Positions 21,006-35,503 of a DNA stretch of 64,000 nt are shown here, piece after piece (position 1 is the first letter of the stretch; the number at the start of each line of letters is the position of its first letter). Made by a program: the position numbers and the translations under genes. This stretch comes from Casuarius casuarius (lineage: Eukaryota > Chordata > Aves > Casuariiformes > Casuariidae), in NCBI GenBank assembly GCA_003342895.1, contig PTFA01000198.1:1201905-1265904 (forward strand). Reading direction: 5' to 3'. Under the pieces are notes generated by a model. That model saw only the letters and a list, made by a program, of their open reading frames with translations, made no database searches and was not told the DNA's origin.

Positions 21006-23305
21006 CATACAAATTTGGACCCTCCCACGAGAACCAGAAAACTTTTATTTCAAGAGTCTGAGCCAGTTTGTGCCTCCTAACTCGCCCTGCTTAGCGCCTC
21101 AGCCTGTGAGCAGCTCCTGGAGAAGGAGGAAGCTCAGCGCCCTGGGCCAGGTTCTAGCTTTGACAGCACTAGAGAGCTAGAAGATATCAGAGATTGGCCC
21201 ATCATATATCAAACTGGCATAATCTGGCCCTGTCCCATGTGGCGCAATATGAACGTGTTCAATAGATAAAGCAGGACTACGCTATCAAGCGGAAGGGCTG
21301 AATGACTTCTGGCAGAACTCTACCTAGCAACAAGCTGAACTCAAAGATCCTTTAAACTGTATCCACACGCCGTAATAAGGGCTGCAACGAAGAAGATAAT
21401 GGAAAACATCTCATTGTGCANCCTAGACTTTCAATAGCGCCGCTGCGAACGCTGAAGTTCAGGTTTTGCCTGGCTGGCGGACGACGCGTTCTCCCTTTGG
21501 CTGCGACAGTAGCAGATTCATGGCTGTGCTGGGGGAACGGGTTTTCTGAAGATTTATGAACCCGACTGCCCCTTTCTTGCTGTTGTGTTGCTGTGTGGTC
21601 ACGTCTCCAGCCAGCTGTTATCAAGGTCTTTTGATGCTGACAATAGCTGGTATAAATGGTGGAGTCTCCAGGGATAAAAAGGGACATTCATGAAATTTTT
21701 AATCTTATCTAACAAAGCTGTCCTGTATAACCAGAGATTAGAGGTCTTCCTAAATCGAATGTATTTCTTCTTTTGTCCCCTGAAGCTGCAGATGCGTCGC
21801 TCTTTTTTTCCCTTTTCCTTTTTTTTTGTTTCTCTTTTTTTACTCTTAACTTTAGGATGACGATCCATGAAAATGTTAAAAAAGAAAAAAAAAAACCCTA
21901 CCCTTGAAACATGTATCCTTGAAAAGTACCAAGAAAGACAAATAAATAAAACAGTCACAGTAAATGAAAGGAAAATTGAATGCTGAAAGCCTCAAACCTA
22001 CTTGACCATATCAGACAGCTGTGATGGAAGTGAAAATAAGCGGGCGGCGCCACGCAGGCACCAAAGGGTGTCTCCCTCTTGACGGGAAACCACCAGGGAG
22101 CTGCTTCCCTACTCGCTGCGTGACAGTTTGGCATCTCTGTTAGAAATGCCTCCAGAACCTCTCTCTTTCTCCTTGTCTGTCTCTCACACGCAAAGGCAAA
22201 TACTGGACNACAGAGGAGACTATAAACACAGCCAACAGGGAGGATCCACGTGTGCTCCATCAAGTCAGATCTGTGGCAGGACTGAGGATCTGCTTAATAA
22301 CCCCACAGTTCCTCAACAGACAACAGGAGCTTTCCTTTTGCAGCTAACAAACTGGAAATCAGATTTGTTACTCTAAAACACACTCAAACACACACGACAT
22401 TGCTGATAAACCAACCAGAGAGAAATCTGCTTAGATAATTGGTGCCTCATGTCGGGGACACACGCAATTCTTTTCACCGAGAATCTGTCACTTACTCTGG
22501 TCCGACCTTAACAATTTCTGAGAGAAGGTTCACTGTCTTACCCTCATCCTCTTTTTAACTTGCTTGGATTCCCATTTCATTTCTGCAGGCATTTATATTG
22601 GAATTTAGTGAGTCCTGTATTAGTAGGCTGGTAAAGTGCTATATGGAAATGCATTTTTGCTCTGTTGTAAAATGGCTATTCACAGCAGAAAAAAATACAG
22701 TAACCACCTCTTCATATGGAGGATGCTTAGTTTTCTACAGTTTAACAAATGCTTTCTTGTATCTCTCAACAACGGCCAGTTCATTTTAGGTACTGCTCCG
22801 TACAGGAACAGCCAGCCTCCTCCTGGGCTCCAGGACAGCAAAGAGGATTCGTACGTCAACTCCTTTGTTAATTCTTATGATTAGAGTTGCAAGAATGGCC
22901 CTCGTTTTTTCTTCCTGTCCTTTATATCTGTTGAATACTAACTATTAGGCAACTTCATCCTAATTGACTTTTAATCTATTCGCTTGTGTTGTACTGTGCA
23001 GATGAGCTGCTGTTTTTCTTTTTTTGTTTTGGCTATTCTTCTTCTTCTCCATATGCTATACAGAAAGCCTGAGAGTGCTGCTGTCCACGTCATAAGGCGC
23101 CAGAATGGCAAAAGGCGGTCAAGGAGCTCTTTGCTGTCTCTGTGGCACAGAGCTGGAAATGTCTATGCAATAGGATGGTCCATCTGCAGCTCCATGGACC
23201 TCGAGGAACTGGGCTTAGTAACTAAAGCGATCCCACTGCCCAGACAAAACCCTCCTTCACCAATTCTCTCTTATTTCTGCAAACAGCCCTGTACATCAGG
23301 TTGAC

Positions 23306-23322
23306 TGGTTGGTTGGTTGGTT
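23306..23322 (+). repeat. (GGTT)n microsatellite
   Basis: Four units of TGGT type in a row. Confidence 0.85.
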
Positions 23323-26300
23323 TTCTAGGATCCACCACAACAGAGGCATGCCATCAGCTGCCAGGAGTAGCTCTAGCTAAAAGAGAGAGTGACCAGGCTT
23401 CATACTCTGTGCAGCCCCAGCCCTCTGGGCGTGCTTGTGCAAAATATTTAGATTCTTTGCTCCCCTTCTCTCTGCCTTTAAAATGCCTCTTAGGGATGCT
23501 GTGAAGATAAACATGTAACAGATTGTAAAATCATGCTTTGATCGCGAGCTGAGAGAAGACAGTAACGTCTCTTACATTTGAGTGTGATAGTTTTCATTCC
23601 ATACACACACACTCCTAGAGAAATCACATGGAGGATAACTTGATCAAAAAGAATAACATACAAATCTGAGGTGTTTGCAATAGTATTACAGAATAGTTTT
23701 GGAGGAGAGTAGGAGATGACTTTTTCTTTCACCTTCTTCATTTTTCTCTATTCCCAGATATTTAGAAAGAAATACTAAGTAAAACTTGTTTCTAAATCAT
23801 CACTGCTTAGAATAGCAAGTTTTTCTCCCACATGTGCACACACAGTATGCATCAAGCACCAATTCTACCAGAACAGTGCGTTTTACAGTGAAGAATGACG
23901 AGATATTTTGGTATTTAAAAAGGGGGTCCCTTTAACAAAAGCACTAAGTGTAATTTTCTTTAGTTCAAAGCTCAGCAGTTCCTCTCCCTTAAAAACTCCA
24001 CTCCCTACTGATGTGAATGTTGCAATTTTCTTTTATCTACTTCCTCAATAACCTGCCATTAAACACCTACTAGTAGTTTTATTACTGCAGTTCTGAGCTT
24101 GTGGCCTACAGAGAGAGAAAGAGCACAGATGTACTGCAAAAACTTCACCCAAATGCCATAAAGCCATATCCCAAGGCTAATAAGTGCTGAATTATAACAG
24201 TTTTGAGGCACTTTAAAGGATGGCAGAGGCAGAGTGTCAGTTTTTCATTACTGGTTCATTACTGGGGGGGCAGGGAGGAAAAAACAGGAAATAAATAGAT
24301 GCAATAAAAGTCTCTGGCATGTAGGTATCCATGAGTGAAAGCAGCCCTTTATGAAACTAAAACATGAGTAGTTGGATATCAGAGATACACAATGCCCAGT
24401 GTTTTAGTGAAGATGCCTTCTTAACCACAGCAGGGTTTACTTTCCACTCCCCATGATTTGAATTTAAATGGATCATGTTTACTCAAGGGGTCTTTCACTG
24501 ATTGAAAAATATACCCACAGTTTGTACATTATCTCAGCTAAATTCAAATAACATATTTAAATTTAATTACTTGAAGCTTAGGGGTTTCATGCTTTTCTTT
24601 TTTCCCCTCAATTGCACACAACAACACTTATTTGTTCTTATCAATGGCTATGTGCTTTGTCAAGCATCAAAATTAANTGCTTGAAAGCACTAATGATGTT
24701 ACTGTGATTAAGGGTTTTTACCTTCCAGAGTAGATACTAAAAGCCTGCTCCATTATTAATTATTTAAAAAAAAAAAAAGATTTTTGAGAATCTAAGATTG
24801 AAGAAAAGTCCTCTTAAAATCAGAACAAGAAAATAAAAGATTTTCTATTAACTGGTACAAGAACACATTTAGGGAACCTTAAGGTATTTTCTTTGAATAT
24901 CCTTCTTGTAATGTTGGGGTTTTTTACATTTGATATTGTAAATGGTATTATCAAATAACTTTACAGCAGGAAAAGGATATACAACATGGAGAATCAAATA
25001 TGTTTTTAATGATTTCCAAAGGCAACATTCTCCAGCCCACATTCTGATACGGGAGCAACTTACTTTACTAGCTGTCACACTGACTTCAAATCAAGTGAAG
25101 GGATAAGTAACCAGCCCTATTTTGTTAAATATTCCAGATTAAATTAAAAAGGAAGCAATTTGCTCTTTCCTAAAATGTTGGTGTTCGGTTCTGCTTCCCA
25201 TCAACCCCTCAGGTCTTTCACCTGCTCCTCTCTCTTGTCCAGACAGAAAGGCCCCAAGCCCCTTATTTTCTGAGTACCACCACCTCTCTGCTCTGCGTCC
25301 TCCTGGCAGTTGACTTCTCAAAGGAAGGGGAATACGCTTGAGTTGTGACCAAAAGGATTCACAGAGAATGGCAGGAGACCGAGTTTCCAAACGTATGTAT
25401 AACCCACGTATCCACACAGGGACAAGCACATGAAAAGTTTTTGCACAAGTGAACCTATTTGTACACACACGGATTAGACGAGTAGGCACATTTGAAGCAC
25501 TGAGCTACAATTTGGCGTTCCCACTCTTCACTGCCAAAACGATTACTACTTTCTTCTCCTAGAGGCTATCAGAAGCCGGCAAGACTGGATGAACACCCTA
25601 AGAATGAGCTACGTACTTTTTTTTTTTTTCAGTAATCCCCAGATAACTCTCCCTGTGTATAAGTGCAGCAAACATTTGTACTAGCAATGTTTTAGCCAGG
25701 TTAGGACTTGGACGAGAATCCAGAAGCCTGGTTGCTCAACTGAGCCACTGGAAGCCTCCCAAGACATTCCCTACTCCTCTGTCTTCCCACTGTCTGCCTC
25801 TGCCTCCCCGAGGAACGGCGACTGGCGTGGCACACCTCCCTGTTTGAAACCAAGACGCACTGAGGTTCAGGCCAACGTGTTCAAGCCTTAGCATTTAAAN
25901 CAAAGACTTTAAATCTGCACCGCTGCAGTAAACAGCCCAAGGTTATCCGGCCACATTTGAAAATGCTGGCCTCTGAAATGTGAAGCAGTGTGACAACTGA
26001 GCTTGGCCTCTTTCTCTCAATCCCTTAAATCAGCCATAATACTTCTGTAACTAAAGTTTCCTTCCTTATTACTAGAAAACATGCTGCTCAGGAAAAACCC
26101 CCAGCTCAGCCACAGGGTAGTCTCGCATGACACCTTCATTCCAGGATGAAAGGCGCACACTAGCTTTCCCTTCTTTCCAGGCCCCACAACGCAGTCACTG
26201 CATATATGAGCTCTACAGCAAACGAGTGAGAAGCTCTCAAGCCTAGGGACCAGCTCACATCAGTTATGTTTATAGTGATATTTTCATAAAGATAGGGGCT

Positions 26301-28892
26301 AGAAAATGAAATTTTGAAGACTGTTAACACCGCATTATTATGTTTTAAACATTTCCTCTGTTTTAAAGATTTCATTTCTTGCCTCTCCCAAAAGAGAACC
26401 TGCACTGCAAACCTTGCCAGACCACAAAAGCTGGCTCTGACTTGCATCAAATCAAAAGCTTGCAGAAAGACGCAGGCTGTTACCGCAACAAATAATAGCA
26501 GCTCAGGATTATTAGAGTGCTGTATTTTTACCATCCTACCCTGGCTCCAGTTCTTGGAGAACTGCAGTAACTACTGAAGATCCATAAAGAGCTGGCATAT
26601 CTCCCTGGCTATAAGTCTCGTGCTGTGCCAGTTTTAGCAGAGACTACATTAGCATACTGGAGCTGCTCTAATTTAGACCAATCCAAGTATAGGAGCTGAG
26701 GTCTGACCACAGTTCCCATGGTCAGAAACTGTGATGGGACAGTGGTAACAAAGATTTTGCACACCCAGGCGACAGCTCGTTCTGACTATCAATTTCTGGA
26801 GACAAGCTCTTGATACCAGGATGTTATTTTCAGGTACTGCCCCTCCAGTTCTGAAGGCCAAATGATGGCGTCAGCTAATGCAATGCAGGTCTGGAGTGAC
26901 TCCAGAGATCTGATCTGCAACCTGCAGCCCCAAAGAGTGCCTTAAACCAAAAGAATAGAGACTCCACATAGCATTTAACAAGAGATCTGTATTGCCACTC
27001 AAGCATGGAGTCTGTTTAGTCTGAGGACTGCTTGTTTTCTTTCTGCTAGCTTGCTAAGAAATCCTGTTGGCATGTTCTGACAAGGATAACTTAATAGTTG
27101 CCAACAGAAACATGGCAGGATACTGTGTGTATATTTCCTGTATGTATGAATGCCAGTTTAAAACAAACAGGAAAACAAGTCTTTCAGTTGGAAGGCAATT
27201 TATAAAAATCTGTCTGAACATTACAACCACTTAAAAAAAAAAACCAACACTGAAACATTTCTAAATGTTTAAACTAGAATGATTAACACAAGAATGGGGA
27301 ATGTACTTAGCGCCATAAATTGCTCTAAGAAATTCTACAGCTACAAGCAATTTGTTAAGATTTGGAATTAGTCAGCAGCTCTCTAACCCGGGCAGGTTTC
27401 GAGCCGCTGGTCACAGAGCAGGTCCCAATGCAGTTGCTCTTCCCTCTAGCTGAGGTTAGAATTTGACCCAATATAAACAAAACTAAATTTTGTAGCCTAA
27501 AGAAGCCAACGCTGATGCTCTACTACCTTCTAGTGGGCAGGCAGAACCGGAGAAAATGGGCCACAGTCTTGGCAAAGGGGTATCGCCACTACTCGCAGAG
27601 TCCTCGTCTAGGGCTGAACCAGCCACGCTTGGGAGGCAGGATCCCACGACCAGCGTTGGGTCAAACCCTTCAGGGAAGCACACGCTGCCACTGCTCTGTT
27701 ACTTCTGAGGTGGTCTACCAAGCGCGGACCTCCATGAACCACTGATGTTGGGACATAATGTATGGTTCCCCAAGGATACACTGGCTCCAGGGGATCCAGA
27801 GAGAGAAAGCAGAGACCATAACCTCTAGATATTAAAATGAATTATAATATTGGAGTTAGGGCATTCTTCAGCCTCTCAAAATAAGCAGTCCAGTGCAATC
27901 TGACTCATTTACTGCCATCCCCTCATGGCAGCTCCACCTCACCAGACCCTGCTGTTGCTCTGGGGAAGCCAGAACCAGCAATGANAGCTTAAGTCCTCCT
28001 CAGAAATGCTCCGTCCTTCACATTTGTATCAGTGCACGGAAGGAGGATCTGCTGAGCCATCTTTTCCAAACAAACTCCTCCACTACCTCCCCAGCTCCTT
28101 CCACAGGGAAGTCAAAGCTGTCCTCAAAGATACATCAGATGTCCTCAAGTGATCCCCAAGTCCCATTCCCTGTGCCCTTCCTCAAGTCAAGCAAAGTCCG
28201 GCTACTCATCCTCCCCCTTTCCTCATTCTCCTGCCCACAGTTAGAGGAGTAAGACATGTCTGCACACACTTCACGAGGCAACAGACAAGGTGGGGTAGAG
28301 TTGTTCTTAAATTCTGCAGGACCAATGAAATAACTTACTGTTTCTATGCCCTGCAAACATCTTGTGTGCAGCTTTTCAACTCTTTGAAATAACATATCAA
28401 CAACCAATAAAACAATAATGAAAATATTGAGCCTGCCTTATAAGTATCCCAGGGGGGCAACCTTTTGTCTCCTGTTGCAAAGGACAGCTCTGACCTGATG
28501 CCTCATGCCACTACCTATTAACAGAAAGACTCCTGCTTGCTCCTTGGTCCTTACTTGTACTCACCACCGAGTCATCTGAACGTGTGGTTAGTTCAGCAGT
28601 TACAGTGCGAAGCTTAATTCACTAAGGGTCAAATATGTGAATTGGTACCCAAGGCGACATATCTCATAATGCTGTTCTCTTTGGTTCTCACACAGTTGCT
28701 TTTATTTACTTGAAATAAAGAAGTCTAGATGATACATATATGTACTAAATAACTTACTTTGTCACTTATTCTCAGCGTTAAGAATATTAGATTTTTTTAA
28801 AAAGAACTGCTTAAAAATTGCTCTGAAATCCAGACAAATAAAAGCCCCTGCCCTACTCACTCATGCTTTGGAAATACTGAAGTATCTTCTAA

Positions 28893-28912
28893 ATGAAATA
28901 AATAAATAAATA
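28893..28912 (+). repeat. (AAAT)n microsatellite
   Basis: Four to five AAAT units. Confidence 0.85.
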
Positions 28913-31900
28913 TGTTATGACTCATTTTGCTAAAGTAGCTTTTCCTTTTTTAATAAATAGCTTTGCTCGTGTTGTCTCATCTTGGCTTTTGAAGTGCTAC
29001 AGTAATAGCAGGGAGTTAGACTTTGCCATTTGGGTTCCTCAGATCAATCAACCAACATCAGAAATGCCAAGAATCTTGGAGGGATAAAAGATAATAAAAT
29101 GATAAACATTTTACTTTAACTGGGATACACACAAGTGATAGGCTCCAACAGCAACTGCAAGCTAGGTTTCATACATGCCGTCTTGAGCCTGCAGTACCCA
29201 AAAGAATCAAAACACAGGTTTCACCTGACAATAAAAACTGCAATTCCTGTTTTAACACTTGAGAGTAACGGATTATTTGCAAGTCACCAAAGTAAAGGCG
29301 CTTCACCTTTATTTACTTTAAGCTTCCTCACACACAAGAGGTTGGTGCAGAAGGTTCAAATTTCTGTATTTACATTTCAGATGAACAAGCTGTAAATTTT
29401 AATTACAGGTGATATTCAGAGCATTCAGCTGGAACTTCAGTGAAGTGCCTTCTGTACAAAGGTTAGGTGGATTCCCCACGATACAATCTCTGTCTCTGGG
29501 CTGTTCAGAAACTCTCAAGATCGAATCAAGGTTTAGCTTTTCCATGCTCACTTTAATAGCACTTGGTGAAGGACACTGGCCTGACAGCACTGGGAGATGG
29601 GTTCCTCAGTTCTTCTAGGATACGGCAAACCACCTTGCTGTACGACCCCACCACAGTTCCTCTTCTTGAGGAAAAAAAAGATACTCTGTGCTTCTGGAAA
29701 AATTAATATAGATAATTAGATTCTAGCACACCAAATTCTCCTGGGCTTTCACGCTCAGAGCTCTTCTCAGTTCTCACAGTTCCTCTCATTGGAACTGAAC
29801 TGAGCCCACTTTCCCTCATCTGCAACATGCAGATTTCTCCAGGAAATTAAAAATCATAAACAGACCCGATGAAAGAAAAAACTGTATTCTGCATACAGTG
29901 CTGTTATGAAAAGCAGAGCAACCTGAAGTTCTCTGTTCAGTAAAAAATAGTGATGAGACACAAAAACTGGAGAAGTCTTAAGCTTTCTGAAACACATAAA
30001 TCTTAAAATCTTACTTTATAATGTTGGTAAATGATTACATCACAGGTGGCACATAATTCAACTTACACAGCGTTTTCATTACTTCGATTTTGGTTTTATT
30101 CTAAGTACCGAAAACTAGTGAATTATTAATTTAAAAATGAGAAAAAACCCAAATGGCGTAAGCAATTAAAAATTAAAGTGGCTGCCTTAGTGGAAAATGG
30201 TCAGAAAGATAATAATTGGTAACATTTCCTCTGCAATGTAAGTGCCATTACAAAGACTGAACAATTTCAATCCTAAAAGAAAAAAACCCAAACCTCACAA
30301 GTTTATTTACTAGAGGAATAGGGAGTTAGGAAGCTGGGCAAATGAAAATCAGTGAAAACAATAATCCTGAGTTAGCTCAGCAGTCTCATGGATGGGTCTG
30401 CGTCCTGAGTCTGGACCTTCATTTTTTTGTCCCAAATTCTCAGTACAACAGGAGGACATGGAAAGATCCACTCCTGATTGCTGATTAGGAAATCTCCTCC
30501 TGCAGGGACAGAGCAGACCTCGCCTCTCCTCCGGGCGGAAGCCCCAAGATACTTCCAACATGGAATTTAGGAGAAATGGCCAGGACGGGAATTGCAACAA
30601 AAAATATAATCTTCATCTCTACATAACTCTCAACAACTGAATTCAAAAATCATTTCTTCTTCCAACAGTATGCAAAGCACTTTCCAATGTTATGTCTCCT
30701 CTCCCTGTAAGGTTCATGGTTTTAGTTCAGTTTTGTTATCAACAGCTCCACAGATTTGATCCCCTTATCTGATCCAGATGAAGCTGATAACTTCTATTTA
30801 CAGATCATTCTGACTCAAAACAAACCAGGAAACTCCTGCCGGAAGAGCCTCTCTAACCTGTGAGGTTTGCGGCTCATTGATATCTAAAAATATTCTCTGG
30901 TTAAAGAAAACTGTACATCTGCAACCAGTGCTAAGGCAGTCTCCCCATCTGAGCCCAGTTCACTCTCTTCAAATCAGTTCTCCCCCTGCCTCCTTCCCAG
31001 CACGGGCATAACTGCAGTGTTTTAACTTTCAGCATAGGCAGCAGTGAAAGCAAAAGACTGAAATGCTTTTGGAAATGCACCACTGGGCCTGCACGTCATG
31101 TCTGAAGCAGGACAGAGAGCTCACAAATCTCCGCACAAGATTCCTGTTGGCCACCTCGTCCCAGAGAGCCCAGGGAGCTCACAAAATACCTGATTTAACA
31201 TTGAGCTACTTGCATATTCCAGTCACTTTCTTATTTATGTGCACGCACCAAGTCTTGATAAACTAGAAGGAAAGACACAGCCATTCCATCTGCATTCACT
31301 TTTATGCTAAGAGAGATAAATTGAGGCTGATTCAGAGGACAGATTTAAAGAACACACTACGTTATCTAGACAAGTGCAGTCTTCCCAGGAGGCCACTGTA
31401 GTGGGTTGTCTTCAGATCATGCCTTTATTTGTTTGCTGAAATAAATGGACACCACACAAAACTCACTTCATATATGAGACATCTCTTCCAGCCCACTATG
31501 CCTTCCTATTTTGCTCAGCCAAAACTGCCTTATTGTGTTATTTATTGATGGGACCATTCAATGGTGCATAGAAAAATAAAAATAATAATAAGCTAATTAA
31601 AAACTCTGGTGCTTTGCTCTTAGTCCTCAGTAAGGAAGGAACTGAAAGACATTTAGNTCGAAAGCACATTCTAATTTAAGGGTTTTACTGTCTGTGATAA
31701 TCCATTGATACTTTTCAACAGATTTTGAAACAGACAAAACCAAAAGGATTCTACAGAATTGTAAAAGAATTTAATAAAAAAGTCTGAATCATTCCGTCTT
31801 CTTTTTAAGACTAGGTGGTAGGATTCAATAGCAGGGATAGAAATTAATAAATTCTAAAGGAACAGTTCAGAAAGCTAAGACAATAGTTATTCTGTTAGGT

Positions 31901-34900
31901 TCAGTAGGACTTTTCCATAAAGGATGTTTTGAAATATAAATGGCCAAATGGATAAAATACAGATGGTTTTAGCTTCCTACCTCTCTTTAGACAGCAACAA
32001 AAAAAAATTCCAAAAATCTGGTCAGTTTTTGTAATTAGCAGCTTACAAATCACTCCTTCTGGGGACCCTGAATGTGTTCTCCGAGTACGCTACCAAGTCA
32101 GAGTTCTGCGATTCTCATTCTTGAATTTAGTAATGAAGGCAGATTACGCTAATCTAAGGAGACGCCATGAAATCCGTCCGTAGACGCAGATAGAGGCTAC
32201 ACATGAGCCGGCTTTGTTCGGGTGGGGAAGCCCACCGGAGCCCTGCCGGAATAATGAAGTGCTCCCTGCACGCCGGCTCACACCNGGGGCTAAATCTGAA
32301 GTGACATTTCTCGATGAAAGGAGCAGCACTCGCTCGTGTGCTCAGCATTTTGATATCTGCCAAAATCTTGCAAACGTGATTATAGAGACCCAGGGACATG
32401 CCACAGCTCTATTTAGCCCTCGTGTTACAACACAGCGCTGTGTGATACATTAAATTAATAAATAGCAGGCTACCGTGGGATGGCATTATGGGTACATGAT
32501 TTCTCGCATGTGGATGGGCTTGACACTTTGTGCAGCTCCCCCTACCAGGATGCAAAATCTGAACCAAAGATTGCCTTACCCAGCCCATCCTTGCTGGGTC
32601 AGTTTAGCACCCTGCCCTTCACACTACAAGCCAGCGCAGATTCAGGGACTAGCTATGTTTATTTGTGCTACTCTGCATGGCATTTTAATTAGTAACTTTG
32701 CGGATTTAAAACCTGTGAATGGACACACAGGGGCAGTTGTGCAGCCTAGCTTTTGTGTCTCCACTCTCTCAAAAAAATCCTCTTTGAGGACATCAGCAGG
32801 GGGTTAATGGAAGCTTTGATAAAGTTCTCTGAAGCCTTTTATTGTTGCTCAACTCCAGACTGGACTCTGGTGTCTTTCTGGCTGCTTTCCAGTTAATTTA
32901 GTCAGCTGCAAAAACAACCAGAAAATTTAGAAGCCCACCTAAACATTTGGTAGCCACAAACATCCTTGGACAAAGTCTCCTTCCAAATAACATTTCCTTT
33001 TAAACTGTGTAAGGGAATTGTCGAGGCTGGCTCGCGAGCTTAGAGAATGCTAAATGTCAGTGCACTGCCAATGAAAGGAAATGTGCCGTTAAATAATCCA
33101 GAGCAAATAAAAGCTCCAGGACCATATCTTGATCTATGTCAGCTTAGCAACTATTCATCTGTACCAGCATAACTGAGATCAGCATATGATCCAAGGTGCC
33201 TATTAAAAGTGAATTTATATAACAAAAAATATGGTCAATGCTACTCAGACCTGAAATTAAGCACTTTTTTCCTCAGGAGGGCGTGTAACTGACCTCCATT
33301 TTCCATAGCAAACTATGAGATCTTTTTAAAAATGTGACCAAACTTTTATTCAAATGCTGCAATTACTTCTTGGCACTATCTGACATGCAACTTGTCTAAG
33401 CTGCTCACTGAACCCTGAAGCTGGTTATTTACTAAGGATCTTTAGAAAGCACTTTTTTTTTTTTTTTCCCCTTCCGACCAAGACTTGTATCCCCCACCTT
33501 GAATACAAATTCATGGAAATGGGTGGTGCAGTTAGCTTTGCCAGCAAGCAGGCAGTTGTTATTTTAATTATTATTTCTTTGTGGAAAGCTGTAGTTACCT
33601 TAAAATAATAATTTGATCCCTCCCAACAATAGTTTTCCCAGTTTTGTTTTTAAGATGGTAGCACGTATACTTGTAAGTACGCATTTATTACAGACCATTA
33701 CTCAAAGCCTGTGCAAAAACACAGAGTTATTAATAAGAAACTCCCTCTTGCCTCCGCCAGCTTGGAGAAGTTCCTTATCCCGGCAGGTAGGAAAACGTGC
33801 GGCGGGAGAAACCTGAAGATGTCAACACACAGCATCTCCGAGCTCCTAGGGAATCCCACGCTGAGCCCGGAGACCTGCCCAATCAGAAGCGCTCCTAACC
33901 GAGCATTTCCATGCGATCCCCAAACTTCTTGTGCTGTGATCGCTCATCTTACTTGTGCATCTCCTACCACGTTCACATCCGAGAGGTCTGTGGTCTCCCA
34001 AACTCCATCATTTGGTTTGCTGCAGAATTCCTCACAGCAACTCGCCTCGATGTAAACCTTCAGACAGCAAAAGCCAAAACACAGTTCCCTCAGAGGAGCC
34101 AAGTGAAAAAGAGAGTAAGGCAGGTCGTCATCTTGTACAAACTGTCAGATCCCCTCATTGATCATGGCAGGTGAAACTCTACAGCGGCTGACAACCTGTC
34201 CCAGCCCTTCTGCTGGAAAAAGTAGCGGGGGGGTGTAAGAAATTGCTACTTATGTCTAGCAGATAAATGTAAAGCCTTAGAAAGCACACTGGTTTCGATT
34301 CAGAAAGAGCAAGTTGCATACAATTAGCCTGCAGTTCTATAAAACGCTGCAACAAATCACTCAGAGTGTCACGCTCACNTATCAGCCCTTTTTCAAGGCC
34401 CTGCTTACTAGTTTTGAATCTCTCTCCCTATTGAATTCATGCCTGACACAGCTCCACTTGAAGAACAAGGAGGCTGCCGATCCATCATCCTTAGCGGAAA
34501 CACCTTAAAAGCAAAATAAAAACCTCCCCTTTTCCATTACTCTGGCATTTCGCAGAAAAAGATGCAGCGGCTGGAAGTATCAAACACCCATCCCATGCTC
34601 TGGGCATCTGGCACGTATCCAGACGTTTGCCGAGAGACCATTTTAACTCACGCTTCTGGGGACCTGGGGGGCCAGAGCACTGTGACTGCTGGTACGCACC
34701 CAGGTACATGCAGGAGTTTCCCCCTTGGAGCGTGTGCCTGCAAGAAGGACTCCTGGGACAGACTACCGGCATCCCCTGGCCTCAGGGAACAAACACCTGA
34801 CTGGAAAGGGTGGGACCATGCGGGCAGCAAGCACTTTCCAAAAAACTGAATGGAGTCCTGGACTTCTAGGAAGACTACAGATATTGTTGTGCCCAGCATT

Positions 34901-34929
34901 TGGAAAACTTCCCCCCACTCATTCCTTGA

Positions 34930-35075
34930 CATCTGTATTTGGGCAAAGACATAAATTTAGCTCCCTTCGCAGCTTCCAGGTTAGACTGTTGCAACTCAGG
35001 GCAAACCTGAACACTTTCCAACTGGTCCAAAATGTTGACCTAGTAACCGGCTATGAGAACACGTTAATCTTGCCC
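34930..35075 (+). mobile_element. LINE fossil: C-terminal end of reverse transcriptase (L2/CR1 type)
   Basis: Reading one frame gives LDCCNS at about 34983-35000. After a frame change, TFQLVQNVDLVTGY follows at about 35015-35056. Together they match the hallmark LDYCNSL...LQLVQNAAARLLTG of L2/CR1-type LINE reverse transcriptases. The frame change, an in-frame stop and many substitutions show an old, dead, 5'-truncated copy on the plus strand, antisense to EPHA4. Which clade it belongs to cannot be settled by eye. Confidence 0.65.
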
Positions 35076-35484
35076 TCCACAAAGCCAAAACCTTCAGCAG
35101 CGTCGCTGCCGTGGGCCCTTGCTGCCGACCCCCCTCGAGCCCCCACGACCCTCACGGAGCCAGGCGGTGAGCCGGGCAGGAAAGCCCGCCCTGCCGAGAA
35201 ACGGACAGCTGACCTGCACGAGCTTCGCGAGGCTCTTCGACAGGCCCTAGGGAAGGGGCATGCAAGAACATAAGAACAGAAAATGACTTCCTTTGCCAGC
35301 TTATGCTACTTTGAAGCATCTGAGACACTCCAGCACAACCGTGTGATGATCTTGTCCTCAAGTTCACAGCTCTCCCTCCCTGGCTACTCTGGCAGTGACA
35401 TCTTCCTCAAGGTTATACAGCCCTTCACAATCATGTTTCGACACAGCAACGAACAGCTGGCCACAATGAGTGCATGGGAAAGGA

Positions 35485-35503
35485 AAAAAAAAAAAAAAAA
35501 AGC
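35485..35503 (+). repeat. poly(A) run
   Basis: An uninterrupted run of about 19 A. It could be a retroposon tail, but no element body is recognisable just upstream. Confidence 0.85.

Noticed and set aside
27385..27412. B-box-like GGTTTCGAGCC as a tRNA
   Set aside because: No cloverleaf can be folded by eye and no A box at the right distance upstream.
34725..35273. 182-codon plus-strand open frame as a novel gene
   Set aside because: It crosses a recognisable LINE fossil, ends in GC-rich sequence that keeps several frames open, and has no domain, signal peptide or splice context.
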